A stretch of 37,326 nt of DNA from positions 1 to 37,326 of the IMG/VR virus record IMGVR_UViG_3300043015_002484, one strand, 5' to 3'. This DNA comes from a virus. A program made the position numbers and the translations under genes. Position 1 is the first letter of the stretch. Each line of letters begins with the position of its first letter. This document shows positions 30,557 through 37,326 of this stretch, piece by piece. The notes beneath the pieces are model-generated. The model was not told the DNA's origin. It saw only the letters and a list, made by a program, of their open reading frames with translations, and searched no databases.

Positions 30557-32033
30557 CTTTGCTATCCGTTTTGTTTGTGGTTTCGTCAGCCACCATTGAA
30601 AGCAGTTCGGTGAGTTCCAAACGCTCCATTTCATCTTTTTCTTGCTTATACATCTCAAGAATTGAGCTCACATCCAAACCACGTTGAGCAAGTGCTAACG
30701 TCAGCGGCAGCATGCCAATTTCTTTGAGCATCTTGATTGAGGAAGCTTCCTTATAAGGGTCAATCCACGGCATGACTGGACCAGTAAAAGTGGCGTCATA
30801 CAACGTTGACCAATCAAGGTCTTTAGGTGGGACAAGTGTTTTACTTAACGTGGCAGCATTAAGCCAACCTTCATAAGCAGGGCGCACATGCTGGCGAACC
30901 ATTAAGGCACGTAAAATGATGTACCCCGCCCAGCGATCGATCATTTCTTGTCGCTGCGCTGAATATGATTTGTTGTAAATGCCTGTTACAGCTGAGTTGT
31001 TCGCACCAATCGTGCCAGTGACGCTGCGCTGTTGGTGCTGCATATACACATCAGCACTTTCAGCACCTTTGGCAGATTCAAGGGTTTCGAACTCATCATC
31101 AACATTGGCCTCTAATACGTTGCCATACTCAAAGCTCAATGGTTCGTCGTATTCATCCTCCGAACCTTCCCCGCCATCTTGACCAGGTACATAATTACCG
31201 CCCTTCTTTTTATGCACTAGCACAATTCGAGCGGCAACCAAACGACCAAGGCGCACAGCATCTTCGTACTCTTTGAGGTTGTGAATACTGAGCAAAGCAG
31301 GGGCTAGTTTTGAAATACCACGCAAGCCACCAATGCGAGTTTGCCAACGGGTATGTAACACGTTCTGAACTTCAACAAACAATGGCTTTTGAGTGAAGAC
31401 GGTTAAGTCCGGCACAAAGTAATAACCCTTTGTTCGGTTGTATTCGCCAAGCTTAAAACCGTTAACGATGTTGTTTTTCTTGTCGTAAAGATCAGCGGGT
31501 ATGTGGTCACACTCAAACGGCTCAATCCCAAAAGGCACATCACCCAAGTAATCATGACCGTCAAAGGCATAGATTCGAGAAAACATCTCGCCATCACGGA
31601 CAATGCCACGGCAAATCAATTGCTCGCTGTCAGGTCTCGACGTTCGACCATCCATACACCAAGTGCGCGACGAGCTCTCATAAACTCTTTGAATCTGTTT
31701 CGCAAAATCAGTGGCTACAGTGCCGTCTTTTAGTTTGGGTTGAGGTTGAACTATCAGGCCATCAGCCCCAATCACGTTCTTAACCACCTCATCTAACGCC
31801 GTAGACACTATTGGGTAGTTTTCCTCAAACCATCGAGCTTGTTGAGCCAAAGGTAATTGACTGGTTTTTGCCAGTTCCTTAGCTAGCTTCTTTTCTCGCG
31901 GGGGACGTTTGCCCGTTTTCGGGGTTAAAGCTTCATAGTTGGCGTTGAGCTTCTTTCTCGCCGCCATGCGTGCTAGCCCTTTTTCGGGGTCACGGTAAGC
32001 AACGATTTTATCTATCAAATTCATGCTACCCAT
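30537..32033 (-). CDS. Portal protein (lambda B family)
   Basis: 498 aa from ATG at 32033 (MGSMNLIDKIVAYRDP), chosen for AGGG 6-7 bases upstream and its position just after the gpW stop. Portal features: WFEENYPIVSTALDEVVKNVIG, IEPFECDHIP and QRQEMIDRWAGYIILR. It forms the dodecameric ring for DNA entry and exit. Its end overlaps the protease-capsid start by 20 bases. Confidence 0.9.
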   Translation of the reverse strand: MGSMNLIDKIVAYRDPEKGLARMAARKKLNANYEALTPKTGKRPPREKKLAKELAKTSQLPLAQQARWFEENYPIVSTALDEVVKNVIGADGLIVQPQPKLKDGTVATDFAKQIQRVYESSSRTWCMDGRTSRPDSEQLICRGIVRDGEMFSRIYAFDGHDYLGDVPFGIEPFECDHIPADLYDKKNNIVNGFKLGEYNRTKGYYFVPDLTVFTQKPLFVEVQNVLHTRWQTRIGGLRGISKLAPALLSIHNLKEYEDAVRLGRLVAARIVLVHKKKGGNYVPGQDGGEGSEDEYDEPLSFEYGNVLEANVDDEFETLESAKGAESADVYMQHQQRSVTGTIGANNSAVTGIYNKSYSAQRQEMIDRWAGYIILRALMVRQHVRPAYEGWLNAATLSKTLVPPKDLDWSTLYDATFTGPVMPWIDPYKEASSIKMLKEIGMLPLTLALAQRGLDVSSILEMYKQEKDEMERLELTELLSMVADETTNKTDSKDGKKDE

Positions 32034-32034
32034 A

Positions 32035-32256
32035 TCAAACCCTTGCTGCGTATTGGCGCGTTCGTCCACGTTTAGGATTTCTCAAAGCATCCAACTGAGT
32101 TTGTAACTCTTTAATGGTTCCTTGAACGGTGCTGAGATTCGCGCGCTGTAAATCCCGCTCATCTTCATCCTTGATACGTTGACCTTGCTCTAAGATTTCT
32201 TTTTCTGTGGCTTTATAACGAGCCAAGCGAGCTTCTAAATCTGCAATGCTGCTCAT
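32035..32256 (-). CDS. gpW-like head-tail connector
   Basis: 73 aa, close to lambda gpW (68 aa). Two helices (IADLEARLARYKATEKEILEQ; TIKELQTQLDALRN) with a basic C-terminus. It lies between large terminase and portal, as in lambda. It overlaps the terminase stop by one base. Confidence 0.8.
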   Translation of the reverse strand: MSSIADLEARLARYKATEKEILEQGQRIKDEDERDLQRANLSTVQGTIKELQTQLDALRNPKRGRTRQYAARV

Positions 32257-34325
32257 TAACTTAAACCTCTTGATATCACGCGCTTACGCTTACGTGGTTG
32301 TGATTTGGTGGTGTGTTCGCCTCGCTTCGAAACGTTCACATTTATGTTCAGTGGAGCCGCCCAATTAGGTGGCTTACTCCAATCAATTGCCATTGCTCGT
32401 GTATGCCAAAGCCCCGCAAAGGCGTATTGAGCATGGTCAAACGGCTCATTGTTCTTCCCTTTCGGGCAGTACCATTGGCCTTTGTCGTTCTTCTCTTCCG
32501 ATAGCAGGCCGTTGTACCAATCCTGCTTAGCCCAAAATGGAGGACGAAAATAACGGGGGCTATCGCTTTGCTCATTCATCATTGATGAGTAAACAGAGCT
32601 TTTCACAACGTTTGAGTTAATGTTGAGTAGGGGAATATCGCCACGCGCCGCCATAGGGTGATCACTGGATGAGTCAGGCTCACTAATCTTTGTCCAGCCG
32701 TCCCACTCCTTTTCTCTAAATGCTCGCGGGTTACCCTTAAGCAATAGAAATCGATTTTCTAAACCTTTCTTCTGCAGTTCTCGATAGAACTGATAAGCGT
32801 GGAACGTGGTATTACCTTCGCCGTTCTCGTTATCTGAACCACCGGAATCACATAAGGTTAAGCGGGGGACTATGGTTAAATCAGTGCCGTCTATGGCGTA
32901 CTCTTTATTGATCACCTTGTCGATGATAGGTAGCCAGTCATCAACATAAACATGAGGCTGTACTCGTTGAGGTTCGCCTGCTTCCGTTCTCTGCTCATTA
33001 AGTAGGATTTGAAAGCGGTCTATCGGCTGCCATTGGCACTGCTCAGAGAAAGCCGTCACCTGAACATCAAAGCGACTGTTTGCGCCGCCCTGTACGTCGA
33101 TGGTTGCCAATAAGAAACGGGTATCTGCAGGGGCTACGCCTTGCGGTAGTTGGTAGTTAATCGCTCTTTCTTGTAGGTTTTCACCCGTCAATTCAGAATC
33201 AACCGCAATTGGTGTGTATGGCCTACCTATAGTGGTATTGAAGAACGCTTGGAGCTTTGACTCATCTCCAAACTTTTCATAATGCTCTACAGCCTTCTCA
33301 TACTCTTCGACCATTTCAGACCAAACGTTAAAAGAAGCACAAACCCCCTCGAACCAGAATGAAGAACGAGCATTATCTGGCGGGGTAATGTCTAACCTCT
33401 TCCCTCTGTCGTCTATTTCTGACGGATAGAGATAATCGCCGGATAAATTAAGATCGAACTTACTGCTTGGAGGCAGCTGGTGATCACAATGGGGGCAGTA
33501 AGCATGAACACTTTTAGGGTTACCCTTTTCCCATTTCAGTAGTTCCCACTTAACATGAAACCAAGAATCACAACTAGGACACTGCCAAGACCAAACCTCA
33601 CACGTTCCCGCATTGTAGAGCCCTGCCACACCATTTGCTCTTGGAGCTTGGTTAGGCTTTAAGCCTTCTTGATCTTTTATCGGCGTTCTGGATGGTGAAG
33701 CCTCAGCTATAGTCATTCCATCACTGCCGCTTTGTTTAGTACGCATAGCGCCACGGTGGAACTTGTCACCTTCGCTGCCGCCTGCGCCCGTCCCATCATC
33801 TTCTGAACGGTCATAATCGGTAAACACAACGAGCGCATAACCTTGAGCTGAAAGTGCATCATTGGTGGCTGAGTTAATGGTTACTGTTGCGTCATTTTTA
33901 AATCGCTTCCGCTCAATACCATCATCATGTCTGTTCGTGGTAAGCAGGTTTTTAATTGGGTCAGTATTCCGCACCATACGGCCTAACTCTTTATCAGAGT
34001 AACCACGGGCTGTTTTTTGAGATGCAAAGATCAACAAAATATCATCGCCATATTGCCAAACGCGATAAAACACCAAACCATCTAATAGAGTTTTGGTTTT
34101 GGTTGAACGTGCAGAACCCATCAAGGCAATTTCTCGGCAAACTCGGCTCACAGCGCGTGTTAATGGTTTGCGCATGTAAGGCGCTATTTCCGAATCGAAC
34201 TTAACCATTCCGCCTGCGTCTGCGATATATAGATATTTATCACACGCTTCAACGGGTCCAATATCTTCAACATCAAGAACTCTTAGGGCTTCGGCAATAG
34301 CGTCACTCATTGTTGCGTAGGCCAT
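32256..34325 (-). CDS. Terminase large subunit (GpA family)
   Basis: 689 aa. Deviant Walker A GSARSTKTKTLL (about residues 70-81), Walker B ALVVFTDYDR (164-173), a zinc-finger-like CPSC...CPHC pair near 250-285, and a nuclease domain with ATIDVQG near 405 and acidic residues beyond. It is the packaging motor and endonuclease of the lambda/GpA family, which cuts at cos. Its start overlaps the small subunit by 23 bases. Confidence 0.93.
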   Translation of the reverse strand: MAYATMSDAIAEALRVLDVEDIGPVEACDKYLYIADAGGMVKFDSEIAPYMRKPLTRAVSRVCREIALMGSARSTKTKTLLDGLVFYRVWQYGDDILLIFASQKTARGYSDKELGRMVRNTDPIKNLLTTNRHDDGIERKRFKNDATVTINSATNDALSAQGYALVVFTDYDRSEDDGTGAGGSEGDKFHRGAMRTKQSGSDGMTIAEASPSRTPIKDQEGLKPNQAPRANGVAGLYNAGTCEVWSWQCPSCDSWFHVKWELLKWEKGNPKSVHAYCPHCDHQLPPSSKFDLNLSGDYLYPSEIDDRGKRLDITPPDNARSSFWFEGVCASFNVWSEMVEEYEKAVEHYEKFGDESKLQAFFNTTIGRPYTPIAVDSELTGENLQERAINYQLPQGVAPADTRFLLATIDVQGGANSRFDVQVTAFSEQCQWQPIDRFQILLNEQRTEAGEPQRVQPHVYVDDWLPIIDKVINKEYAIDGTDLTIVPRLTLCDSGGSDNENGEGNTTFHAYQFYRELQKKGLENRFLLLKGNPRAFREKEWDGWTKISEPDSSSDHPMAARGDIPLLNINSNVVKSSVYSSMMNEQSDSPRYFRPPFWAKQDWYNGLLSEEKNDKGQWYCPKGKNNEPFDHAQYAFAGLWHTRAMAIDWSKPPNWAAPLNINVNVSKRGEHTTKSQPRKRKRVISRGLS

Positions 34326-34839
34326 CAGCGTACTCCTGTGCCGTTCTTGTTATCTCTTTCATGATCACAGAGACCTTTTTATCAAAGCGCTCTGAATCTC
34401 TAGCGCTCCATTGATCACATGTTCGCTCTGCTTCGGTTGTGATTTGTCGGGCTTTCTTTCTCAAGATTGAAAACAAGCCAGCAAAGACAGACACCACTTC
34501 ATCAACTGGCAGTAATTGACCTTCTTCTGAGTTACGTTTCTGTTGCTGAGCTAAAGCCATTTCGTGCTCTTTGAACTCTTTCATAGAGCCGTAGACATAG
34601 AGAAGCTCTTTTATTTCTTCAACTTTGCTATCGCTTAGCGTCCGATTTCGACGCCTGCTTAGTTTCTTCTGCTCAACCAAATACGGCGCAAGGTCTTTGC
34701 ATTCGAAAACATCATTCCCGCGCCTGTCTTTTCCACACGGTTTAATGTCGTTTTCTTCAATCACCTTCTTGATTGTGTTGGGTGACTTCTTCCAATAGTT
34801 CGCCGCCTCCGATTTGTTCATTGCGTACTTGGAGGTCAT
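34303..34839 (-). CDS. Terminase small subunit (Nu1-like)
   Basis: 178 aa; AGGAGG lies 8 bases before the ATG. The N-terminal 60 residues form a winged helix-turn-helix (NKSEAANYWKKSPNTIKKVI) like lambda Nu1, which recognises the packaging site. A helical region follows (EIKELLYVYGSMKEFKEHE), with a C-terminal part that should contact the large subunit. First gene of the leftward head operon, just after two terminators. Confidence 0.82.
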   Translation of the reverse strand: MTSKYAMNKSEAANYWKKSPNTIKKVIEENDIKPCGKDRRGNDVFECKDLAPYLVEQKKLSRRRNRTLSDSKVEEIKELLYVYGSMKEFKEHEMALAQQQKRNSEEGQLLPVDEVVSVFAGLFSILRKKARQITTEAERTCDQWSARDSERFDKKVSVIMKEITRTAQEYADGLRNNE

Positions 34840-34872
34840 AGAGAGCGCCTCCTATGCGTAAAACGTGAGGCA

Positions 34873-34903
34873 TAAAAAAAGCCACTTCAAACGAAGTGGC
34901 TTC
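34873..34903 (-). terminator. Terminator upstream of the terminase operon (1)
   Basis: Leftward AGCCACTTC-GTTT-GAAGTGGCT then TTTTTTATGCC. With the next hairpin it insulates the head operon from transcripts coming from the right. Confidence 0.75.
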
Positions 34904-34944
34904 TATGCATTGGGTGAATACCTTTATTTTTCAGTAAATTGGAA

Positions 34945-34968
34945 ATGTATACTACTAATAATATACAT
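34945..34968. repeat. Family A palindrome, copy 4
   Basis: ATGTATAC-TACTAATA-ATATACAT. The flanks extend the arms to 15 bases on each side (AAATTGGAAATGTAT and its complement), so it is the longest copy. It lies between two terminators. Confidence 0.65.
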
Positions 34969-34983
34969 TTCCAATTTACAGGC

Positions 34984-35009
34984 ATAAAAAAGCCGCACTT
35001 AAGCGGCTT
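34984..35009 (-). terminator. Terminator upstream of the terminase operon (2)
   Basis: Leftward AGCCGC-TTAAGT-GCGGCT then TTTTTATGCC. Confidence 0.7.
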
Positions 35010-35339
35010 CTTTATAACTCTGAATCGTCGTAGACCATATAACAGTAAACTGTTAGTGATGTGTTCCCCGTCAGGAACCCCCGATCGCCCTATTCTCGAC
35101 AGCAAAGCTGACTGGTCGGGCTCGTCTTGTGCACATCACCGCGTATTCAAAATATTTACTAGTTAATGCTCGCAATGAAATACTATGCAGAGTATCCGTT
35201 ACAAGGGTTATATTTATCCTACTCGACCAGTTGCGGTGTGCGAATCTCTTACAACAGAGTCAACATTATTATATGACAGTGGCGTCAAAATTCAACACCT
35301 GATATTGTTCTTCGCCTAACTCATTAAAATATAAAGCCG
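35010..35339. other. Gene-free region, candidate packaging site
   Basis: 330 bases. It holds the palindrome TAACAGT-AA-ACTGTTA (35040-35055), a hairpin GTTCC-CCGTCA-GGAAC (about 35064-35079) and a GC-rich stretch to 35130. An AT-rich stretch with likely promoters for the rightward gene at 35340 follows. A cos site next to the small terminase gene would be expected in about this position, but I do not see a recognisable cos consensus. Confidence 0.4.
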
Positions 35340-35888
35340 ATGCCAGCATTTACCCTAGAAAAGTCAGACAAAAACAAACCCGCCAAAGCAAATGACTATT
35401 GGCTTGTTGATGATTCTAGAGACTGGGCGTATATCGGTGATCCTCTCGCAACCAAATTAGGCATAAAGCCATACACCCCCATTCGACTAAAGCATGGTAA
35501 TGAGCGTACATTTGGCGCTCGCCACATAGCTAAACGTCAAAGAGCAAACAGCGTAAAGGCGCTAGTAGAAAAGTTTACCCCAAAGAAAGATCACGGGAAA
35601 ATTGCAACTACAAACACCTACGCCCAAGAATATCTATGGCTCAAACTTGGGCACGGCGGCACCGTCTATTCTGATTTAGATAATATCGATAAGTCCGTGT
35701 TTACTTTACGAACAAATCCTAACAGCCTGCTTGTTCTCGAAAAACAGTATTGCAGGTTAGACAATATTGAATATCTTTCGGTTACCAGCCTTTATGAAGT
35801 AGGTAGAACAGGTTCCAAACACCTAGATGGCGACAAGCTAGGCACTTACGTTAGCACTAGCCGAGCTGACAGATTCCAGAAACCTTAA
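35340..35888 (+). CDS. Lone rightward gene of unknown function (moron-like)
   Basis: 182 aa from the only ATG in the frame; no good ribosome site, so translation may be leaderless or weak. The N-terminal 60 residues (ANDYWLVDDSRDWAYIGDP; IRLKHGNERTFGARHIA) look like a compact mixed fold, and the centre is basic (EKFTPKKDHGK). The C-terminal half includes VFTLRTNPNSLLVLEKQYC. No membrane segment or catalytic motif recognised. It is transcribed against the whole late region and is isolated by terminators, like lysogenic-conversion genes expressed from a prophage. Its end overlaps the convergent gene by four bases. Confidence 0.65.
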   Translation: MPAFTLEKSDKNKPAKANDYWLVDDSRDWAYIGDPLATKLGIKPYTPIRLKHGNERTFGARHIAKRQRANSVKALVEKFTPKKDHGKIATTNTYAQEYLWLKLGHGGTVYSDLDNIDKSVFTLRTNPNSLLVLEKQYCRLDNIEYLSVTSLYEVGRTGSKHLDGDKLGTYVSTSRADRFQKP

Positions 35889-36319
35889 ATGTTTTCTTCG
35901 GTGCGCTTCATATAGTCACCGTAATCAATACTGCGCCACCACTTGGCGTACAGCTTAGCGCGAGCTATGCGCTTTTTCGGCACGCTTCCTACGTTCGCTA
36001 GCACCCATGCGCCTGCAACAATAAGAGATAGTGTTGGGTTACTGGCTAGCTGAGCATATTTGATCAGCTTTAAGTCCATGCCGAACGCTTTGAGAATTTC
36101 TTTACGGTATTCATAGAAGCCGTGATGCTTCTGCATAAGCCCAAACTGACAGTGCGAGATTGAGCACACACCACCAAACTGGCTTTTCATTTGGCCTGCG
36201 TTCGATTCAACCAATGTGATTTCGTATAACAAACGTCCAAGGTTACGCACACCAAATGCGCGACCTACAAGAAAACAAGCATCTTTAAGATGCGAAGGGG
36301 ATAAAGCGCCATGTTCCAT
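35885..36319 (-). CDS. Lytic-transglycosylase-like protein
   Basis: 144 aa; GGAG lies 8 bases before the ATG. The segment LLYEITLVESNAGQ, then FGGVCSISHCQFGLMQ, matches the SLT-type lysozyme fold: catalytic Glu in 'ES' and the GLMQ strand (residues about 33-62). The C-terminal part is helical and basic. No signal peptide. It may be a virion-associated or second muralytic enzyme; the main endolysin is at 14599. A holin-like gene lies further upstream at 36972. Confidence 0.6.
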   Translation of the reverse strand: MEHGALSPSHLKDACFLVGRAFGVRNLGRLLYEITLVESNAGQMKSQFGGVCSISHCQFGLMQKHHGFYEYRKEILKAFGMDLKLIKYAQLASNPTLSLIVAGAWVLANVGSVPKKRIARAKLYAKWWRSIDYGDYMKRTEENI

Positions 36320-36605
36320 TTACCTAGCTCCGTTACTGGTGCAACTGATCGCAACGCCAAATAATTAGCATTGTGGTGATTATTATTGTTTTGCCTTTCT
36401 TGGGGTGAACGAACCCGCACACGATTAAATGTGTAAATGTATATTACTGGTGATATACACTTATGCAGTGTTACCGATAATTGCCTTTCAGTAGGCTCGA
36501 TTACCAGTCGAGAAAGGGAACCAGCAAGTTACCAACGTTGAAAATGATTAGGCTTGTTTACCTAACCCCCTAATAGAAGGTTCCCTTTTGGCAAACTTAG
36601 AAAGC
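36320..36605. other. Gene-free structured region
   Basis: About 290 bases. Besides the family A site it has a long inverted repeat, AAAGGGAACC (36515-36524) with GGTTCCCTTT near 36581-36590, and inner arms GATTAGG/CTAAT; CTCGAT/AGTCGAG lies alongside. It could encode a structured RNA; no open frame is convincing. Confidence 0.45.
36437..36460. repeat. Family A palindrome, copy 5
   Basis: ATGTATAT-TACTGGTG-ATATACAC, one mismatch in the right arm. The core is identical to the copy at the end of the parB-like gene. Confidence 0.6.
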
Positions 36606-36647
36606 AAAAAAGCCCGTAACAACCGCTTGGGTTATCACTAGGCTTTT
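36606..36647 (-). terminator. Terminator ending C4 locus 2
   Basis: Leftward AGCC...AACC-CAAGC-GGTT...GGCT then TTTTTTGC. It begins at the stop of the 22-codon frame, making the locus a self-contained transcript of about 330 bases. Confidence 0.7.
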
Positions 36648-36714
36648 ATGTCTGAATAAGTTTGTTTGATGCGCTAAACCCATCGGGGCAAGCTGATGTG
36701 ATTTGTATGTGCAT
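36646..36714 (-). CDS. 22-residue peptide behind C4-type RNA 2
   Basis: ATG at 36714 with AAAAGG about 8 bases upstream; the frame runs 22 codons (MHIQITSACPDGFSASNKLI and on). Its start codon lies inside the target segment TCAAAATGC of the second C4-type RNA, exactly where the 76-aa gene has its ribosome site at locus 1. It could be a real peptide, or the remnant of a truncated target gene. Confidence 0.4.
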   Translation of the reverse strand: MHIQITSACPDGFSASNKLIQT

Positions 36715-36761
36715 TTTGATGACCTTTTAAAGTTACTTAAAGCCATCCAAGGTTTCCAATC
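36711..36761 (-). promoter_or_regulatory. C4 target site, locus 2
   Basis: GATTGGAAACC (36761-36751) and TCAAAATGC (36719-36711) repeat the 5' segments of the RNA and are complementary to its central arms. The second covers the start codon of the 22-codon frame. Confidence 0.65.
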
Positions 36762-36782
36762 TTGGGTGGCAAGCCAGAACGA

Positions 36783-36934
36783 GGTTGGAAACTACCGTCA
36801 AAATGCAAACGGCCTGCCGAAGCAGCCCCGCCCTAGCTCACCATAGAATAGATGTGCGCAGACGCACAGCGTAACGCTGTGGCATTTTGAGTCGTTCGAG
36901 GTTTCCAATCTCGGCGTTGGATTTTGCCAACACC
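36783..36934 (-). ncRNA. C4-type antisense RNA, locus 2
   Basis: Same architecture as 12661-12830: hairpin GGTGTTGG-CAAAAT-CCAACGCC (36934-36913); GATTGGAAACC (36910-36900); TCAAAATGC (36890-36882); a stable hairpin near 36853-36881; a C(UUCG)G hairpin (36829-36811) with CTGC/GCAG where locus 1 has CAGC/GCTG; GCATTTTGA (36806-36798); GTTTCCAACC (36792-36783). The arms differ from locus 1 but remain complementary, which is covariation. Loop sequences CAAAAT and UUCG, and blocks such as TATGGTG and GGGGC, are conserved. Confidence 0.78.
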
Positions 36935-36939
36935 CCGAC

Positions 36940-36968
36940 ATTGTCATAAATGCACATATGCATGTCAA
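36940..36968 (-). promoter_or_regulatory. Promoter of C4 locus 2
   Basis: -35 TTGACA (36968-36963), 17-base spacer, -10 GACAAT (36945-36940), with the RNA hairpin starting about 6 bases later, the same geometry as locus 1. The spacer holds ATGCA-TATG-TGCAT instead of the family C palindrome, so a different repressor is expected. Confidence 0.65.
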
Positions 36969-36971
36969 CGG

Positions 36972-37253
36972 TTATACGCCCTTTTTAAAGGCTTGCTGAG
37001 CAACAAACTTGATTATATGAATATGACCAAGCGCACCAAAGATGCCATAAACCACCGTTTGACTGTAAGACATTCCTTGCATCAACCCCAAATGCCAAGA
37101 ACCGAACGCTAATGCAAACGCGATAAACAGCTCAGCACAGAACACTTTGGGCGAGATCTTTTCTGATTTTTTCAATAGTACGCCTAACCTGGCAATGATA
37201 AAGACTGCAACAAACAACAAAAAGCCGTTTGTCTCTTTGTTATCTGTAAACAT
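36972..37253 (-). CDS. Three-helix membrane protein, putative holin
   Basis: 93 aa from ATG at 37253 (MFTDNKETNGFL), with AGG 9 bases upstream; a TTG at 37262 is less likely. Three hydrophobic segments: GFLLFVAVFIIARLGVLL, FCAELFIAFALAFGSWHLG and VVYGIFGALGHIHIIKF. The form fits class I holins of the LydA/P2-like type. It is separated from the lysis cassette by 22 kb and lies near the transglycosylase-like gene, with C4 locus 2 in between. It could be the true holin, with the protein at 14208 as its partner or antagonist. Confidence 0.65.
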   Translation of the reverse strand: MFTDNKETNGFLLFVAVFIIARLGVLLKKSEKISPKVFCAELFIAFALAFGSWHLGLMQGMSYSQTVVYGIFGALGHIHIIKFVAQQAFKKGV

Positions 37254-37296
37254 AAAGCACAACCTGATTAGTTTTAATGTTTGAGAAATGACGGCA

Positions 37297-37326
37297 TAAA
37301 AAAAGCCCCTCGCAAATGCTAAGGGG
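37297..37326. terminator. Terminator at the right edge
   Basis: A-run, AGCCCCT-CGCAAATGC-TAAGGGG. If the molecule is circular, TTTGG at bases 1-5 completes a bidirectional terminator, a mild hint that the ends join. Confidence 0.65.

Noticed and set aside
30651-30672. CTCA-N5-TGAG inside the portal gene as a family C operator
   Set aside because: Spacer is five bases, not four, and it lies in coding sequence without a promoter.
12661-36950. The two similar intergenic blocks as transposon ends or iterons
   Set aside because: Similarity is in structure with compensating changes rather than in sequence identity; no terminal repeats or transposase.
1-37326. CRISPR arrays, rRNA, tRNA or insertion sequences
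   Set aside because: No regularly spaced direct repeats, no rRNA or tRNA signatures and no transposase or terminal inverted repeats seen.

Overview
The window looks like an essentially complete temperate myovirus genome (a phage-plasmid) of a Vibrio-type host. The tail genes follow P2 order (D, X, U, T, E/E', FII, FI, fibres, I, J, W, V), and the head genes are of the VHML/VP882 kind (GpA terminase, gpW connector, lambda-B-like portal, ClpP protease fused to the capsid protein). Vibrio is suggested by VCR-like integron attC sites, by the resemblance to VHML/VP882-type Vibrio phages and by moderate base composition. No host gene is evident. The last bases form a terminator hairpin that would read sensibly into base 1, so a circular or circularly permuted molecule is likely but not proven.

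Layout. (1) 1-5600, immunity and early region: two leftward early genes face a rightward cI-like repressor across a 0.6 kb gap carrying two VCR-like attC sites. Convergent to cI is a leftward six-gene operon of unknown function that starts with a 37-aa membrane peptide. (2) 5600-8900: tyrosine integrase, an ori-like region with a perfect DnaA box, and a putative plasmid replication initiator. (3) 8900-11500: a small helical protein, ParA, a small ParB-like partner, an Xre-type regulator and another small helical protein. (4) 11500-13740: an operon (76-aa protein, 48-aa protein, GIY-YIG protein) behind a C4-type antisense RNA, then a D12-class adenine methylase. (5) 13740-34840: lysis cassette and virion genes, all leftward. 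(6) 34840-37326: terminators, a lone rightward gene of unknown function, a lytic-transglycosylase-like protein, a second C4-type RNA locus and a three-helix holin-like protein.

Control. The genome carries several dispersed sequence families. A: ATGTATAT-N8-ATATACAT, five sites, two flanking parAB, probably N15-style scattered centromeres. B: CATAG-N10-CTATG, six sites. C: GCTCA-N4-TGAGY, five sites, one lying exactly between the -35 and -10 boxes of the first C4 promoter. D: a 13-mer GTYKAWWTYYGAC, mostly in one orientation. The two C4-type loci share a fold but have different, internally compensated pairing arms and different operators, so they look like two antisense immunity switches of different specificity.

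The main candidates for something new are the paired C4 loci (one controlling a GIY-YIG gene, one apparently an orphan), the integron attC sites directly upstream of the prophage repressor, a repressor that has lost all three elements needed for self-cleavage, and a possible left-end antisense RNA that could pair in two blocks with the ribosome binding site of the first early gene.
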